64,000 nt of DNA from an uncultured Acidobacteriia bacterium (GTDB lineage Bacteria > Acidobacteriota > Terriglobia > Bryobacterales > Bryobacteraceae), in assembly GCA_903881085.1 (NCBI GenBank), contig CAIRSA010000495.1, positions 1 to 64,000 on the forward strand, given 5' to 3'. The notes beneath the pieces are model-generated. The model was not told the origin of the DNA. It was given only the letters and a program-made list of their open reading frames with translations, and did not search any database. Both the position numbers and the translations under genes were made by a program. Below, piece by piece: positions 44,501 through 52,200 of the stretch. The stretch's first letter is position 1, and each line of letters opens with the position of its first letter.

Positions 44501-44939
44501 CCTGCGGTTCTTTAACGACGCAGCACGATTCTCCGATGCCGTTTACCCGGGCGGAGTCACGGAACCGATGATGCGCTACACACTGGCGCCTGTGAAATCG
44601 GAGCAGATTGAAAGCATGACGCTGACCATAGGCGGGCAGACTGCCAAGAACAGCTCCAAGCAATTCGTCTGGCCCGGTTCCGGCAAGGCGGAAGTGAAGT
44701 TGATCGTAAAGCTCGCGGGCGGATCGGAACTCCCGGTACAGGATATCGAACCGAGCTTGTGGAGCGTGTTCCGCTTCTTCGCCGACGCCGATAGAACCGA
44801 AGGGAATAATATAGAGTGGGTAATGCGGCAGGGAAAAGCCGGCAAAGCGATCGTCACTTACAGGTTCATCGTTGATCCGCCTGTATTATCCAAGGACTTC
44901 CTGTCTGGCTTGAACTGCGTGCCACAAGTGGCAAAATGA
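41532..44939 (+). CDS. tssM: Type VI secretion membrane protein TssM (IcmF)
   Basis: 1135 residues, near the usual 1150-1200. Two N-terminal membrane helices (about 5-22 and 32-53) and a third near 435-460 (LLLSVAAVVSLIAVTCFTVSF) frame the cytosolic NTPase-like domain. The P-loop is GDSGSTKTT (108-116) where others have GxxGxGKTT; the Gly before Lys is Thr. VDAGGALLGD follows as Walker B-like. The large periplasmic part has the IcmF C-terminal beta domain (ESMTLTIGGQ, FVWPGSGKAEVKLIV, WSVFRFF). TssM spans the inner membrane and anchors the secretion channel. The operon continues directly into two kinases, suggesting phosphorylation-controlled assembly. Confidence 0.94.
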   Translation: MSPQIIGAVILALFLVVAFFIPKLMDLQGSSFFILFGLLSTLGAAAYGVFLWFMQKKGESATAGDQAAEIIGASGDAEIDQLVREADAKLSGTKGARTSTLPAVFLVGDSGSTKTTVLVNCGLEPELLAGQIYQEGSTIVPTRAANIFLARNALFVDAGGALLGDTNRWTRLVKRLSPAKQAPRAAIVCCDAETFLRQGAAEAASNAARTLHAKLGVISEQLGISFPVYVLFTRSDRMPFFLDFVRNLSNDETMQVFGMTVPIKPVSTGVYAEEETRRLNELFGHLFYSLADKRTIYLPRENDPKNIPGAYEFPREFRKLRGPMVQFLVDLCRPSQLRVSPFLRGFYFSGVRPIILNDAAPTPAVKAQQSAFEGAAGATGVFKASAPGPRQPQMAMPSGGSRKVPQWVFLTRLFNDVILSDKDGMAASGTSTKTSATRRLLLSVAAVVSLIAVTCFTVSFVRNRSMVNTAAEAANGMGVVDPAGQDAANVDSLRKLETLRQSLERLANYDREGAPWSMRMGLYTGTDLYPKIRKLYYRRFDQMLLAQTRTGMLGTMQRLPAAPGPATDEYGPTYDTLKGYLIMTSNHDKSTRPFLSPLLLNRWSAGRNVDAKRMQLAQKQFDYYSDDLKIENPFASENDGAAIERARDYLSKFSGIEAIYRYMLSEASRQNKSVNFNKLFPGSDEVVVNNRDIAGAFTKTGWDTMKNSIKKADKFFAGEKWVLGDRAAVGAIDRVQLEKDLTDRYTKDFIDQWRTYIKVSVVKNYADLADASKKLNTLSGNQTPLLAMFWLASQNTAVDSDKVKVAFDSVYKIVPPPATAPQYILPSNSNYIGALTNLQVAVEQAVPKKDDPAAAQNTLSVAGNAKLSVKSLASTFMIDQDGQLQQVSQKLLEDPITHIEAMLKGAGGKDLNAAGAGMCRSFAAVKNKFPFNQKSSMDATLDDVGKVFRPKDGALWTLYESGLKKYIKKEGNQWVAQPDPSGAVVINPAFLRFFNDAARFSDAVYPGGVTEPMMRYTLAPVKSEQIESMTLTIGGQTAKNSSKQFVWPGSGKAEVKLIVKLAGGSELPVQDIEPSLWSVFRFFADADRTEGNNIEWVMRQGKAGKAIVTYRFIVDPPVLSKDFLSGLNCVPQVAK

Positions 44940-44947
44940 GAGAGTAA

Positions 44948-46033
44948 ATGACCGAACCACCACTGCAACTTCCAGCCCGGCTTGGCAAGTACGAACTCAT
45001 CGAGTTTCTCGGTGGGGGTATGTCTCACGTCTACCGCGCGAAGGATTCCGTCCTGGGCCGCATGGTCGCGGTGAAGATCCTGACAGCCGCCGGATGCGCT
45101 GATCTTGAGGCCAAAGTGCGCTTTCTGCAAGAGGCGCGCATGGCGGGCGGCATCGTGCACGAAAACATTATCAGCGTGTTCGACTTCGGGGAAGAAGGCG
45201 GAAAGCCTTACATCGTGATGGAGTTCCTGCGCGGCCAAAGCCTGCGCGACGTCATCAAGCAGGCGCAGACCGGCGATGTGTTGAACAAACTTTCGATGTG
45301 CATCCAGACCGCACGCGCGGTTGAGTTCATTCACTCAAAAAAAATCATCCATCGCGACATCAAACCTGAAAACGTGCACGTCGACGCTTTGGGCAGGATT
45401 AAGCTGATGGACTTCGGCATCGCCAAGAGCCAGGGCATGTCATTGACGCGCGCCGGCTTCACGCTAGGCACGCCCTATTACATGGCGCCAGAGCAGGTGC
45501 TGGGTAATCAGGTGACTCCGCTGGTTGACGTGTATGCCATGGGTATTTTGATGTTCGAACTTTTTTCAGGCTTGAAGCCGATTCATGGCGACACGGTGGA
45601 AAAGATCTTCAACAACATTCTTTACGAGCCATTGAACATGGACCCGTTGCGGCTACAGGGAGTGTCGCAGCCTATCCAGGCCGTTATCGCAACATGTACG
45701 GCAAAGAATCCGGCTGAACGTTTCCAGACGATGGGCGATGTGGAGAACTCGCTGCAGCAGATTTATGAAGGCCTGGGCGGTGTCGCCAACAATCCAGCCT
45801 CGGGCATCAGTCAACGCAGGACAGTTTCCTCAGGCGCACACGATGCCCTCAGGCCTGCAAAAGCTGCGCCGCCGCTGCCCGCACCTCCGCAGCAAAGCGG
45901 TGCAGCATCGTTTCTCGATTCGCTGCCCGCACCGTTGCGCTCACAGACCGCTTTGATGGTGATGGTTGCGGTAGGAGTGCTGGGCGTGATGGGTGTCTGC
46001 TACCTGCTTCTTTCGATCCTTAAGATTATTTGA
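44948..46033 (+). CDS. Receptor-like Ser/Thr protein kinase A
   Basis: 361 residues. A complete Hanks-type kinase domain: glycine loop LGGGMSHVYRAKD, lysine in VAVKIL, HRDIKPENV (catalytic loop), MDFGIAKS (Mg loop), GTPYYMAPEQV. One membrane helix lies at the C-terminus (about 338-358, LMVMVAVGVLGVMGVCYLLL) with almost no periplasmic part, so the kinase is anchored and faces the cytosol. It starts eight bases after tssM. T6SS loci of the PpkA/PppA kind use such kinases to trigger assembly. Partner phosphatase and FHA protein are not in the window. Closely related to kinase B; the pair arose by duplication. Confidence 0.94.
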   Translation: MTEPPLQLPARLGKYELIEFLGGGMSHVYRAKDSVLGRMVAVKILTAAGCADLEAKVRFLQEARMAGGIVHENIISVFDFGEEGGKPYIVMEFLRGQSLRDVIKQAQTGDVLNKLSMCIQTARAVEFIHSKKIIHRDIKPENVHVDALGRIKLMDFGIAKSQGMSLTRAGFTLGTPYYMAPEQVLGNQVTPLVDVYAMGILMFELFSGLKPIHGDTVEKIFNNILYEPLNMDPLRLQGVSQPIQAVIATCTAKNPAERFQTMGDVENSLQQIYEGLGGVANNPASGISQRRTVSSGAHDALRPAKAAPPLPAPPQQSGAASFLDSLPAPLRSQTALMVMVAVGVLGVMGVCYLLLSILKII

Positions 46034-46034
46034 A

Positions 46035-47684
46035 ATGGAACTTCCCGCTCGCATCGGCAAGTACGAATTGCTGCAGTTCCTGGGCGGCGGAATGTCGCAC
46101 GTCTACCGCGCGAAAGACACGGTGATCGGGCGTCAGGTTGCGGTCAAGATTCTCACCGACAACGGAGTACAGGATCCCGAGGCGCGGAAACGCTTCCTGC
46201 AAGAAGCCAAGCTGGCCGGCACCATCAAACACGACCATATCGTCACAGTTCACGACTACGGCGAAGAGGACGGGCGGCCGTTCATCGTGATGGAGTTCCT
46301 GGAAGGCGAAGACCTGCGCGATGCGATTCAAAAGCAGCACACTGGCGATTTGAAGAACCGGCTGCGGCTTGCGTTGGAGATCGCCACTGCGCTGGCCTAC
46401 GTGAACGAAAGAGGCATCGTCCATCGCGATATCAAGCCGGAAAATATTTTCATCGAGCGCAACGGCCGCGCGAAGTTGATGGACTTCGGCATCGCCAAGG
46501 AACATGGGCTTACGCTCACAAAGACCGGCAATTCCCTGGGCACGCCCTACTACATGTCGCCAGAGCAGGTGCTGGGGACGGCTATTACGCCCTTAGTGGA
46601 TATCTATTCCTTCGGGATGGTGTTCTATGAGTTGCTCAGCGGTCGCAAGCCTGTGGTGGGCGACAGCATGGAGCGGCTGTTCTACGTGATTTTGCATGAG
46701 CCGCCGCCGGAGCAGCCTTTGATTGATGCAGGTGTGCCGCAAGCCATCCGGGATCTGGTTTGGAAGGCCTCGGCGAAGAAGCCGGAGGATCGGTTTCAAA
46801 GCTTCAATCAGGTGATCGCGCTGTTACATTCGTTTCTGCAGGAAGAACCTGCTCCGGCGCAGGCCAAACCAGTGAAGCCCGTCAACACGAAACCGCTGAT
46901 CCTGGTGGGCGTGATCACGGCGGTATTGGCCATCGGATTCTGGGCGCTCTTTCTGCGGCCGAAGCCGGCAATTTCACCGTCGCTACTGCCAACGCTGGCC
47001 ACGCCCACGGGTGAGATGGTGCTGATTCCCGATGGCCCGTTTCTTTTCGGTAAAGACAAGACCTCGATTACGCTGCCGGCTTTTTACATCGATAAAACCG
47101 AGGTTTCGGTGGCGGCCTATGACAAATTCTGCGCCGCTACGAAGCGTGCATGGCCGGAGCGGCCACCCGATGCGAAACCGGATGACCCGGCGGTTGACGT
47201 GTCAGTTCTGGATGCATTGGCGTTCGCCAGTTGGGCCGGTAAACGCCTCCCGACCGAGCAGGAGTGGGAGAAGGCCGGCCGCGGCAGCGATGGACGCATT
47301 TACCCGTGGGGCAATGAATTGGATTCCAGCCGCGCCAACGTAAACGACAACCCAGCGGCTTCCGGCAGTGTCAAGCCAGTGATTTCCTTCACAACCGGAG
47401 CAAGCCCGCACGAGGTGCTGAACATGACTGGCAACGTGTGGGAGCTCATAGGAGAAAAGCGCCAGCCGAGTTCCAAGGCAATTGACAGGTTTGCGCCGCT
47501 GATGAAGCCCCCGCTTACAGCAGCGGAAGACTGGTACATCATGAAGGGCGGCGCGTTCGACACGCCACTCGCGTTCGGCGTGCTAAACGACTTTATCAGC
47601 GTTCCAGCCCGGTACACCAACCCGAACATGGGCTTCCGCTGCGTCAAGCCCCTCGGAAATTTAATTAGGGTCAGAGACCTCTGA
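46035..47684 (+). CDS. Ser/Thr protein kinase B with FGE-sulfatase domain
   Basis: 550 residues from ATG 46035, one base after the kinase A stop; a frame extension to 45993 overlaps kinase A. Kinase motifs: LGGGMSHVYRAKD, VAVKILT, VHRDIKPENI, MDFGIAKE, GTPYYMSPEQV. A membrane helix (PLILVGVITAVLAIGFWALF, about 290-310) leads to a periplasmic FGE-sulfatase/SUMF1-like domain (about 325-545; MVLIPDGPFLFG, LPTEQEWEKAGRG, PWGNELDSSRANVN, NMTGNVWELI, MGFRCVK). This layout resembles T6SS PpkA-type sensor kinases whose outer domain monitors the envelope. The FGE part need not be catalytic. It ends the operon. Confidence 0.93.
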   Translation: MELPARIGKYELLQFLGGGMSHVYRAKDTVIGRQVAVKILTDNGVQDPEARKRFLQEAKLAGTIKHDHIVTVHDYGEEDGRPFIVMEFLEGEDLRDAIQKQHTGDLKNRLRLALEIATALAYVNERGIVHRDIKPENIFIERNGRAKLMDFGIAKEHGLTLTKTGNSLGTPYYMSPEQVLGTAITPLVDIYSFGMVFYELLSGRKPVVGDSMERLFYVILHEPPPEQPLIDAGVPQAIRDLVWKASAKKPEDRFQSFNQVIALLHSFLQEEPAPAQAKPVKPVNTKPLILVGVITAVLAIGFWALFLRPKPAISPSLLPTLATPTGEMVLIPDGPFLFGKDKTSITLPAFYIDKTEVSVAAYDKFCAATKRAWPERPPDAKPDDPAVDVSVLDALAFASWAGKRLPTEQEWEKAGRGSDGRIYPWGNELDSSRANVNDNPAASGSVKPVISFTTGASPHEVLNMTGNVWELIGEKRQPSSKAIDRFAPLMKPPLTAAEDWYIMKGGAFDTPLAFGVLNDFISVPARYTNPNMGFRCVKPLGNLIRVRDL

Positions 47685-47721
47685 CACCTCTGGCACCGAT
47701 TTCTGCGCAATAATCGTACCC

Positions 47722-48771
47722 ATGCATCGATTTTTTGTTCCCCTTGCGCTTGCCCTTCTGCTGGGCTCCTGTGAGACCGCAAAGAAACCGCCCATCCCGG
47801 TGAAAGTCGTTGTCGTCACCATGTTCGAACGAGGCAACGATACCGGCGACGACCCGGGCGAATTCCAGAATTGGGTGGAGCACGAAAAGCTCGATACCGT
47901 GATCGATTTCCCGCAGGGCTATCACAACCTGCGCATGAACAACGACGGCGTTCTTGGCACCCTGACCGGCGTGGGCACAGCGAAAGCCGCGGCCAGCATC
48001 ATGGCGCTGGGGCTGGACCCGCGCTTCGACCTGTCGAAAGCATATTGGATCGTCGCCGGCATCGCGGGCGTGGATCCGCTCGACGCTTCGCTTGGCTCCG
48101 CGGCATGGGCCGAATGGGTGGTCGACTCCGATCTCGGCCACGAGATCGATGCCCGCGAAATTCCCAAGGACTGGGCCACCGGCTTCGTTCCTCTGCGCAA
48201 GTCCACGCCTTATGAACAACCGCGCATCCCCGGGCTGGGCGTGGAATACCACCTGGAACCAGGCATCGTCGATTGGGCCTACAACCTCACCAAAGACGTG
48301 CAACTCACTGACTCCCCCGCAATGAAGCAAGAGCGTGAGAAATTCAAAAACGAAAACGCCCGCCGCCCGCCGTTCGTGCTAAAAGGCGACACCGTGTCAG
48401 GCGGTACTTTCTGGCATGGCAAGCTACTCAGCGATTGGGCCAACGGCTGGGTAAAGTATCACACCGATGGCAAGGGCAACTACGTCACCACCGCGATGGA
48501 AGACACAGGCACGCTGCAATCGCTGACGTTTCTTTCGAAGGCTGGGAAGGTTGACCTCAACCGCGTTCTGGTGCTGCGCACGGCCAGCGACTTCGATCAG
48601 CCGGTACCCGGCGAATCGGCCGCGTCGAGTCTGGCGCGCAACAAGATCGGCAAGTACACAGGCTATGGACCATCGATCGATGCTGCGTGGCGCGTAGGCC
48701 GCGTGGTAATGGCCGACCTGGTGAAGAACTGGGACAAGTACCGCGACCAAACGCCGTCCGGAAAACCTTAG
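47722..48771 (+). CDS. Purine nucleoside permease (NUP) family lipoprotein
   Basis: 349 residues. The leader FFVPLALALLLGSC is a lipobox leader with Cys17, so the mature protein is lipid-anchored. The body matches the NUP family (PF06516, known from Candida NUP): VVVTMFERGNDTGDDPGEFQNW, GYHNLRMNNDGVLGTLTGVGTAKAAASIMALGL, YWIVAGIAGVDPLDASLGSAAWAEWVVD, VLVLRTASDFDQP. There are no membrane helices after the leader, so 'permease' is a family name only; the fold resembles nucleoside phosphorylases, so a nucleoside-binding or cleaving role outside the cytoplasm is more likely. It stands alone after the kinase operon. Confidence 0.82.
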   Translation: MHRFFVPLALALLLGSCETAKKPPIPVKVVVVTMFERGNDTGDDPGEFQNWVEHEKLDTVIDFPQGYHNLRMNNDGVLGTLTGVGTAKAAASIMALGLDPRFDLSKAYWIVAGIAGVDPLDASLGSAAWAEWVVDSDLGHEIDAREIPKDWATGFVPLRKSTPYEQPRIPGLGVEYHLEPGIVDWAYNLTKDVQLTDSPAMKQEREKFKNENARRPPFVLKGDTVSGGTFWHGKLLSDWANGWVKYHTDGKGNYVTTAMEDTGTLQSLTFLSKAGKVDLNRVLVLRTASDFDQPVPGESAASSLARNKIGKYTGYGPSIDAAWRVGRVVMADLVKNWDKYRDQTPSGKP

Positions 48772-48795
48772 TAAACTTTTAGGGAAGATATTCAT

Positions 48796-50106
48796 ATGAA
48801 ATCCACCCGCCGCTCATTATTGCTTGGGGCCGCGACCGCCCCGGCCTTTATCAGAAATCTGATCTCCGCTCCGCCCAGCAGCACGCTGCGCCTGGCCAGC
48901 TTCGGCTCAGGCGGCATGGCATTCGTGACGCTGCGCGTGCTGGCCTCGCACCCGAAGGTGAAGGTCTCATTCGTGGCCGAAGTCGACTCGGCCAAGCTCA
49001 AAGAGATCAAGGGCAAGTTCGACGATGCCAAGGTCTATGAAGACTGGCGCCAGATGCTGGAAAAGGAGCACAAGAATATCGACATCGTGTGCGTGGGCAC
49101 GCCCGACCACATGCATGCACCCATGGCCATGGCTTCGATGAACTACGGCCTGCATGTGTACGGGCAAAAGCCGCTGGCACACGACATTTACGAAGTTCGT
49201 AAAATGACGGAGACCGCACGCAAGAAAAAACTTGTCACACAGATGGGCATCCAGATCCACAACGCCTCGGAATACAAGAATGCGGTGAGTCTGGTGCAGA
49301 GCGGGGCCATTGGAAAAATCAAAGAAGTGCATTCGTGGAGCGAAAAGAAGTGGGGCGACATGGAGCCGTTCCCGGATCGGACTGACCCCGTTCCTTCCAC
49401 GCTCAACTGGGACCTGTGGCTTGGCGTCTGCGAGCCGCGCCCGTTCATTCGCGATTACTATCATCCGGTGAATTGGCGCAAACGGACCGCTTTCGGCACC
49501 GCAACGTTTGGCGACATGGGCTGCCACATCTACGACCCTGTGTTCACGGCACTGAAGCTTACGGCACCCCTGAAAGTACGCTCCGAAGGGCCTGCGCCGA
49601 GCAAGCATTGCTGGGCGATCAACACGGTGATTCACTACACGTTCCCGGGCACGCAGTATACCGAAGGCAAGACGGTCAACGTCACGTGGTATGACGGCGA
49701 CGAGCGCCCGCCGAAGGATATTCAAGCGCTGGTAGGCCCCAAGGCGATCCCCGGCCAGGGCTCGATTTTTATCGGCACCAAGGGCGTGATGCTGTTACCG
49801 CACGTGTCGCAACCCTCGCTCTATCCGGTTGAGAATTTCAAGGACTTCCCGATGCCGAAGGAGGTCACTGTGAACCACTACCATGAGTTCTGCGAAGCGG
49901 TGCTCGGTAACGGCAAGACGTCGACGAACTGGGATTACGCCGGCCCGTTGACGGAAAGCGTGTTGCTTGGACCCATCGCCACGCACTTCCCCAAGACCAC
50001 GCTGGAATGGAACGCCAAGAAGATGAAGTTTAAGAATTCGCCGGAAGCCACCAACTACGTGCGGAAGAGTTACCGTGCGGGTTGGAAAGTTAAAGGGCTC
50101 GGGTAG
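48796..50106 (+). CDS. Tat-exported Gfo/Idh/MocA oxidoreductase
   Basis: 436 residues. A twin-arginine leader (TRRSLLLGAATAPAF) precedes a Rossmann domain with LASFGSGGMAFVTLRVL, VSFVAEVDSAKL, DIVCVGTPDHMHAPMAMASM and YGQKPLAHDIYE (the family's E/QKP block), then the substrate-binding half (ATFGDMGCHIYDPVFTALKLT). Exported members carry NAD(P) or another cofactor folded in the cytosol, which explains Tat export and fits the tatA gene in the window. Sugar or cyclitol oxidation is the family role; the substrate is unknown. It converges with the phosphopantetheinyl transferase gene, and the 3' ends overlap by 37 bases. Confidence 0.88.
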   Translation: MKSTRRSLLLGAATAPAFIRNLISAPPSSTLRLASFGSGGMAFVTLRVLASHPKVKVSFVAEVDSAKLKEIKGKFDDAKVYEDWRQMLEKEHKNIDIVCVGTPDHMHAPMAMASMNYGLHVYGQKPLAHDIYEVRKMTETARKKKLVTQMGIQIHNASEYKNAVSLVQSGAIGKIKEVHSWSEKKWGDMEPFPDRTDPVPSTLNWDLWLGVCEPRPFIRDYYHPVNWRKRTAFGTATFGDMGCHIYDPVFTALKLTAPLKVRSEGPAPSKHCWAINTVIHYTFPGTQYTEGKTVNVTWYDGDERPPKDIQALVGPKAIPGQGSIFIGTKGVMLLPHVSQPSLYPVENFKDFPMPKEVTVNHYHEFCEAVLGNGKTSTNWDYAGPLTESVLLGPIATHFPKTTLEWNAKKMKFKNSPEATNYVRKSYRAGWKVKGLG

Positions 50107-50768
50107 TCGTAGATATGCAGGTGGCACGGGTTCCTGGTTACAGCAACGCAACCCAGGAACGCGTGCCCCATGTTGACATCGTAGAATCTCCAGTCCGCGT
50201 CATCCTCCGAGGGCTCGGCCTTCCAAAGTAGCGGCGTCACGTGTTTGTCTTCCAGCGACACAGCGAAGTTATCCAACCCGCCGCTGATTCCCGTCCCCAA
50301 GGCTTTTACGTAGGCTTCCTTGCGAACCCATCCGCGCAGGAACGCCTCGCCACGATCTTCCACCGGCAAGGATTCCAATTGCGAAACTTCGTGAGTGGAG
50401 AAGAAGCGTTTGGCGATACTCGACGATTCTACTTTTCTTCCACGCTTCTCCAGATCCACACCGATCATGCGCCCGTGGGTAACGCCAAGCAACATGAGGT
50501 CATGCGCATTGGAAAGGTTGAAATCGAGTTCGCATCCTGCGAGCAACGGCTTGCCGTGTTCGTTGTACTGGAACACAATTGCTTCCGGCGCGATGCTGAG
50601 GTATCGGCTCAGCGTGGTGCGCAACGCACAGCGCCCGGCGCAGTAACGGTCGCGCAATCCGGCCAGTTGGAAGCGGTCGGCACGCTCCAGTTCATCTTGC
50701 GAAAGAACCGCTTCGTCAAACGGCGGCGTTAACTGCACGCGCCACAAATGGACCGCGTCACGTTCCAT
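50070..50768 (-). CDS. 4'-phosphopantetheinyl transferase, Sfp type
   Basis: 232 residues. It transfers the phosphopantetheine arm from CoA to carrier proteins. Family blocks are present: a FDEAVLSQDELERADRF opening, NEHGKPLLAGCELDFNLSNA (CoA site), MIGVDLEKRG (metal site Asp and Glu) and FLRGWVRKEAYVKALGTGI (signature WxxKEA). No polyketide or non-ribosomal peptide synthase gene is in the window, so it probably serves clusters elsewhere or fatty acid synthesis. It starts one base after the ankyrin gene's stop, so the two share a transcript, and its end overlaps the oxidoreductase gene on the other strand. Confidence 0.92.
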   Translation of the reverse strand: MERDAVHLWRVQLTPPFDEAVLSQDELERADRFQLAGLRDRYCAGRCALRTTLSRYLSIAPEAIVFQYNEHGKPLLAGCELDFNLSNAHDLMLLGVTHGRMIGVDLEKRGRKVESSSIAKRFFSTHEVSQLESLPVEDRGEAFLRGWVRKEAYVKALGTGISGGLDNFAVSLEDKHVTPLLWKAEPSEDDADWRFYDVNMGHAFLGCVAVTRNPCHLHIYDYPSPLTFQPAR

Positions 50769-52097
50769 CTAGCGCTTCGACGGCGACTTGGGTTTCGCGC
50801 CGCTTTTCAGAATCAATTCGGTGAAGGCGTCTACGGCCTTGTCGATGGGCAGGCCGTCGGCGAGATCGATGGGCGTGCGGCCGGCTTTATTCTTCTCATC
50901 CAACGGGGCGCCCTTTTCGGCCAGGAAGCGGATCACTTCCACCACATGATCCTGATCCTCCTGCGTTGCGCCTTTGGCTGTTCCGGTGACCGACGCGTGC
51001 ATCATTGTGTTGCCGTCGGTTGTGACTACGTGGACGTCGTTGTCATGTTCAAACGCAGCTTTCACTGTAGCCACGTTGGCGCTGCCTACGGCGGCCATCA
51101 GGTACGTGCTTCCATCGGGGCCTTTGTATTTCGGATTCGCACCAGCGGCGATCAAGGCCTTCATCATTTCGATCTGCCCGGCGCGCGCGGCGACGAACAG
51201 CGGCGTCTGGGCACGCGGCGCGCGGAAAAATTGACGAGCACCAGTGGGCGCGGCGTCCGGCGTTTTGGCTTCGATATTCGCGCCCTTGGCGATCAGCTTC
51301 TTCGCCAGATCCACGTCGCCGAATTGCGCCGCGATGTGCAGTGCAGTGCTGCCGGTGCGATCCACCGCCGTGAGGTCAGCGCCTTGATCGGCGAGCACGA
51401 CGGCCGCGGCCGTACTGCGATAGGACGCGGCGAGAAGTAACGCCTTCGAGCCATCGGGCAACGCGGAATTCGGATCGGCCCCCGCGCGGAGCAGCGCCCG
51501 CACCGAGTCCGCATCGTTCTTTCCGGCCGCGAACAGCAGAGGCGTGTAGCCGGCATTTGATGCCGCCTTGATATCCGCACCCTTGGCAACCAGCAGGCGC
51601 ACAACGTCGGAGTGGCCCTCAGCGGCGGCCCACATCGCGGCGTTCTGGCCCTTATTGTTTTCCTTGGCGTTGATTTGCGCACCACGCTCCAGAAGTGCAT
51701 TCACCGCTTCAAAGCTGCCTGCGCCTGCAGCGATCATCAGCGCGGTTTCGCCATTCCAGCGTGTGTCGTTTGCGTTGGCTCCTTTGTCGAGAAGCTTTTT
51801 TACCAGACTGGCGTCGCCATTCAAGCAGGCCAGCGTCAGCGGGGTTTCGCCGTATTCATTTTTGGTGTTGACGTTTGCGCCTTTATCGAGAAGCTTTTCC
51901 GCCGTGGCGCGGTCGCCCAGGTGAACGGCCCAGGCCAACGCGGTTTCGCCATCGGGCAGCGCGGCGTTGACGTCGGCCTTCTGCTTCAACAACGCTTCCA
52001 CGGCCTTGGGGTCGCGGCGCTTCACGGCATCGATCAGGCGTTGGTCGGCGTCGGCGGCGAGACCAACGGTGGCTACAAGTACGATTAGGGCTTTCAT
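50769..52097 (-). CDS. Exported ankyrin-repeat protein
   Basis: 442 residues from ATG 52097, giving the leader MKALIVLVATVGLAAD; the longer frame to 52193 adds 32 residues that hide it. About ten ankyrin repeats follow with the usual GADVN/GETALxxA pattern, for example GETALAWAVHLGDRATAEKLLDKG and GYTPLLFAAGKNDADSVRALLRAG in the centre, and then less regular repeats. Export of ankyrin repeats is seen in Acidobacteria and suits a periplasmic binding platform; ligand unknown. The gene adjoins the phosphopantetheinyl transferase gene with no gap. Confidence 0.88.
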   Translation of the reverse strand: MKALIVLVATVGLAADADQRLIDAVKRRDPKAVEALLKQKADVNAALPDGETALAWAVHLGDRATAEKLLDKGANVNTKNEYGETPLTLACLNGDASLVKKLLDKGANANDTRWNGETALMIAAGAGSFEAVNALLERGAQINAKENNKGQNAAMWAAAEGHSDVVRLLVAKGADIKAASNAGYTPLLFAAGKNDADSVRALLRAGADPNSALPDGSKALLLAASYRSTAAAVVLADQGADLTAVDRTGSTALHIAAQFGDVDLAKKLIAKGANIEAKTPDAAPTGARQFFRAPRAQTPLFVAARAGQIEMMKALIAAGANPKYKGPDGSTYLMAAVGSANVATVKAAFEHDNDVHVVTTDGNTMMHASVTGTAKGATQEDQDHVVEVIRFLAEKGAPLDEKNKAGRTPIDLADGLPIDKAVDAFTELILKSGAKPKSPSKR

Positions 52098-52200
52098 GTG
52101 GCGTGCGTTGACCGGGCCAAACGAAAATGGCCGTGTGCCACTCGGCCGCAGAATTCCATTCTGCCCCACATTGTTGCCAAGTTGGACGCTCATCTTGCCT

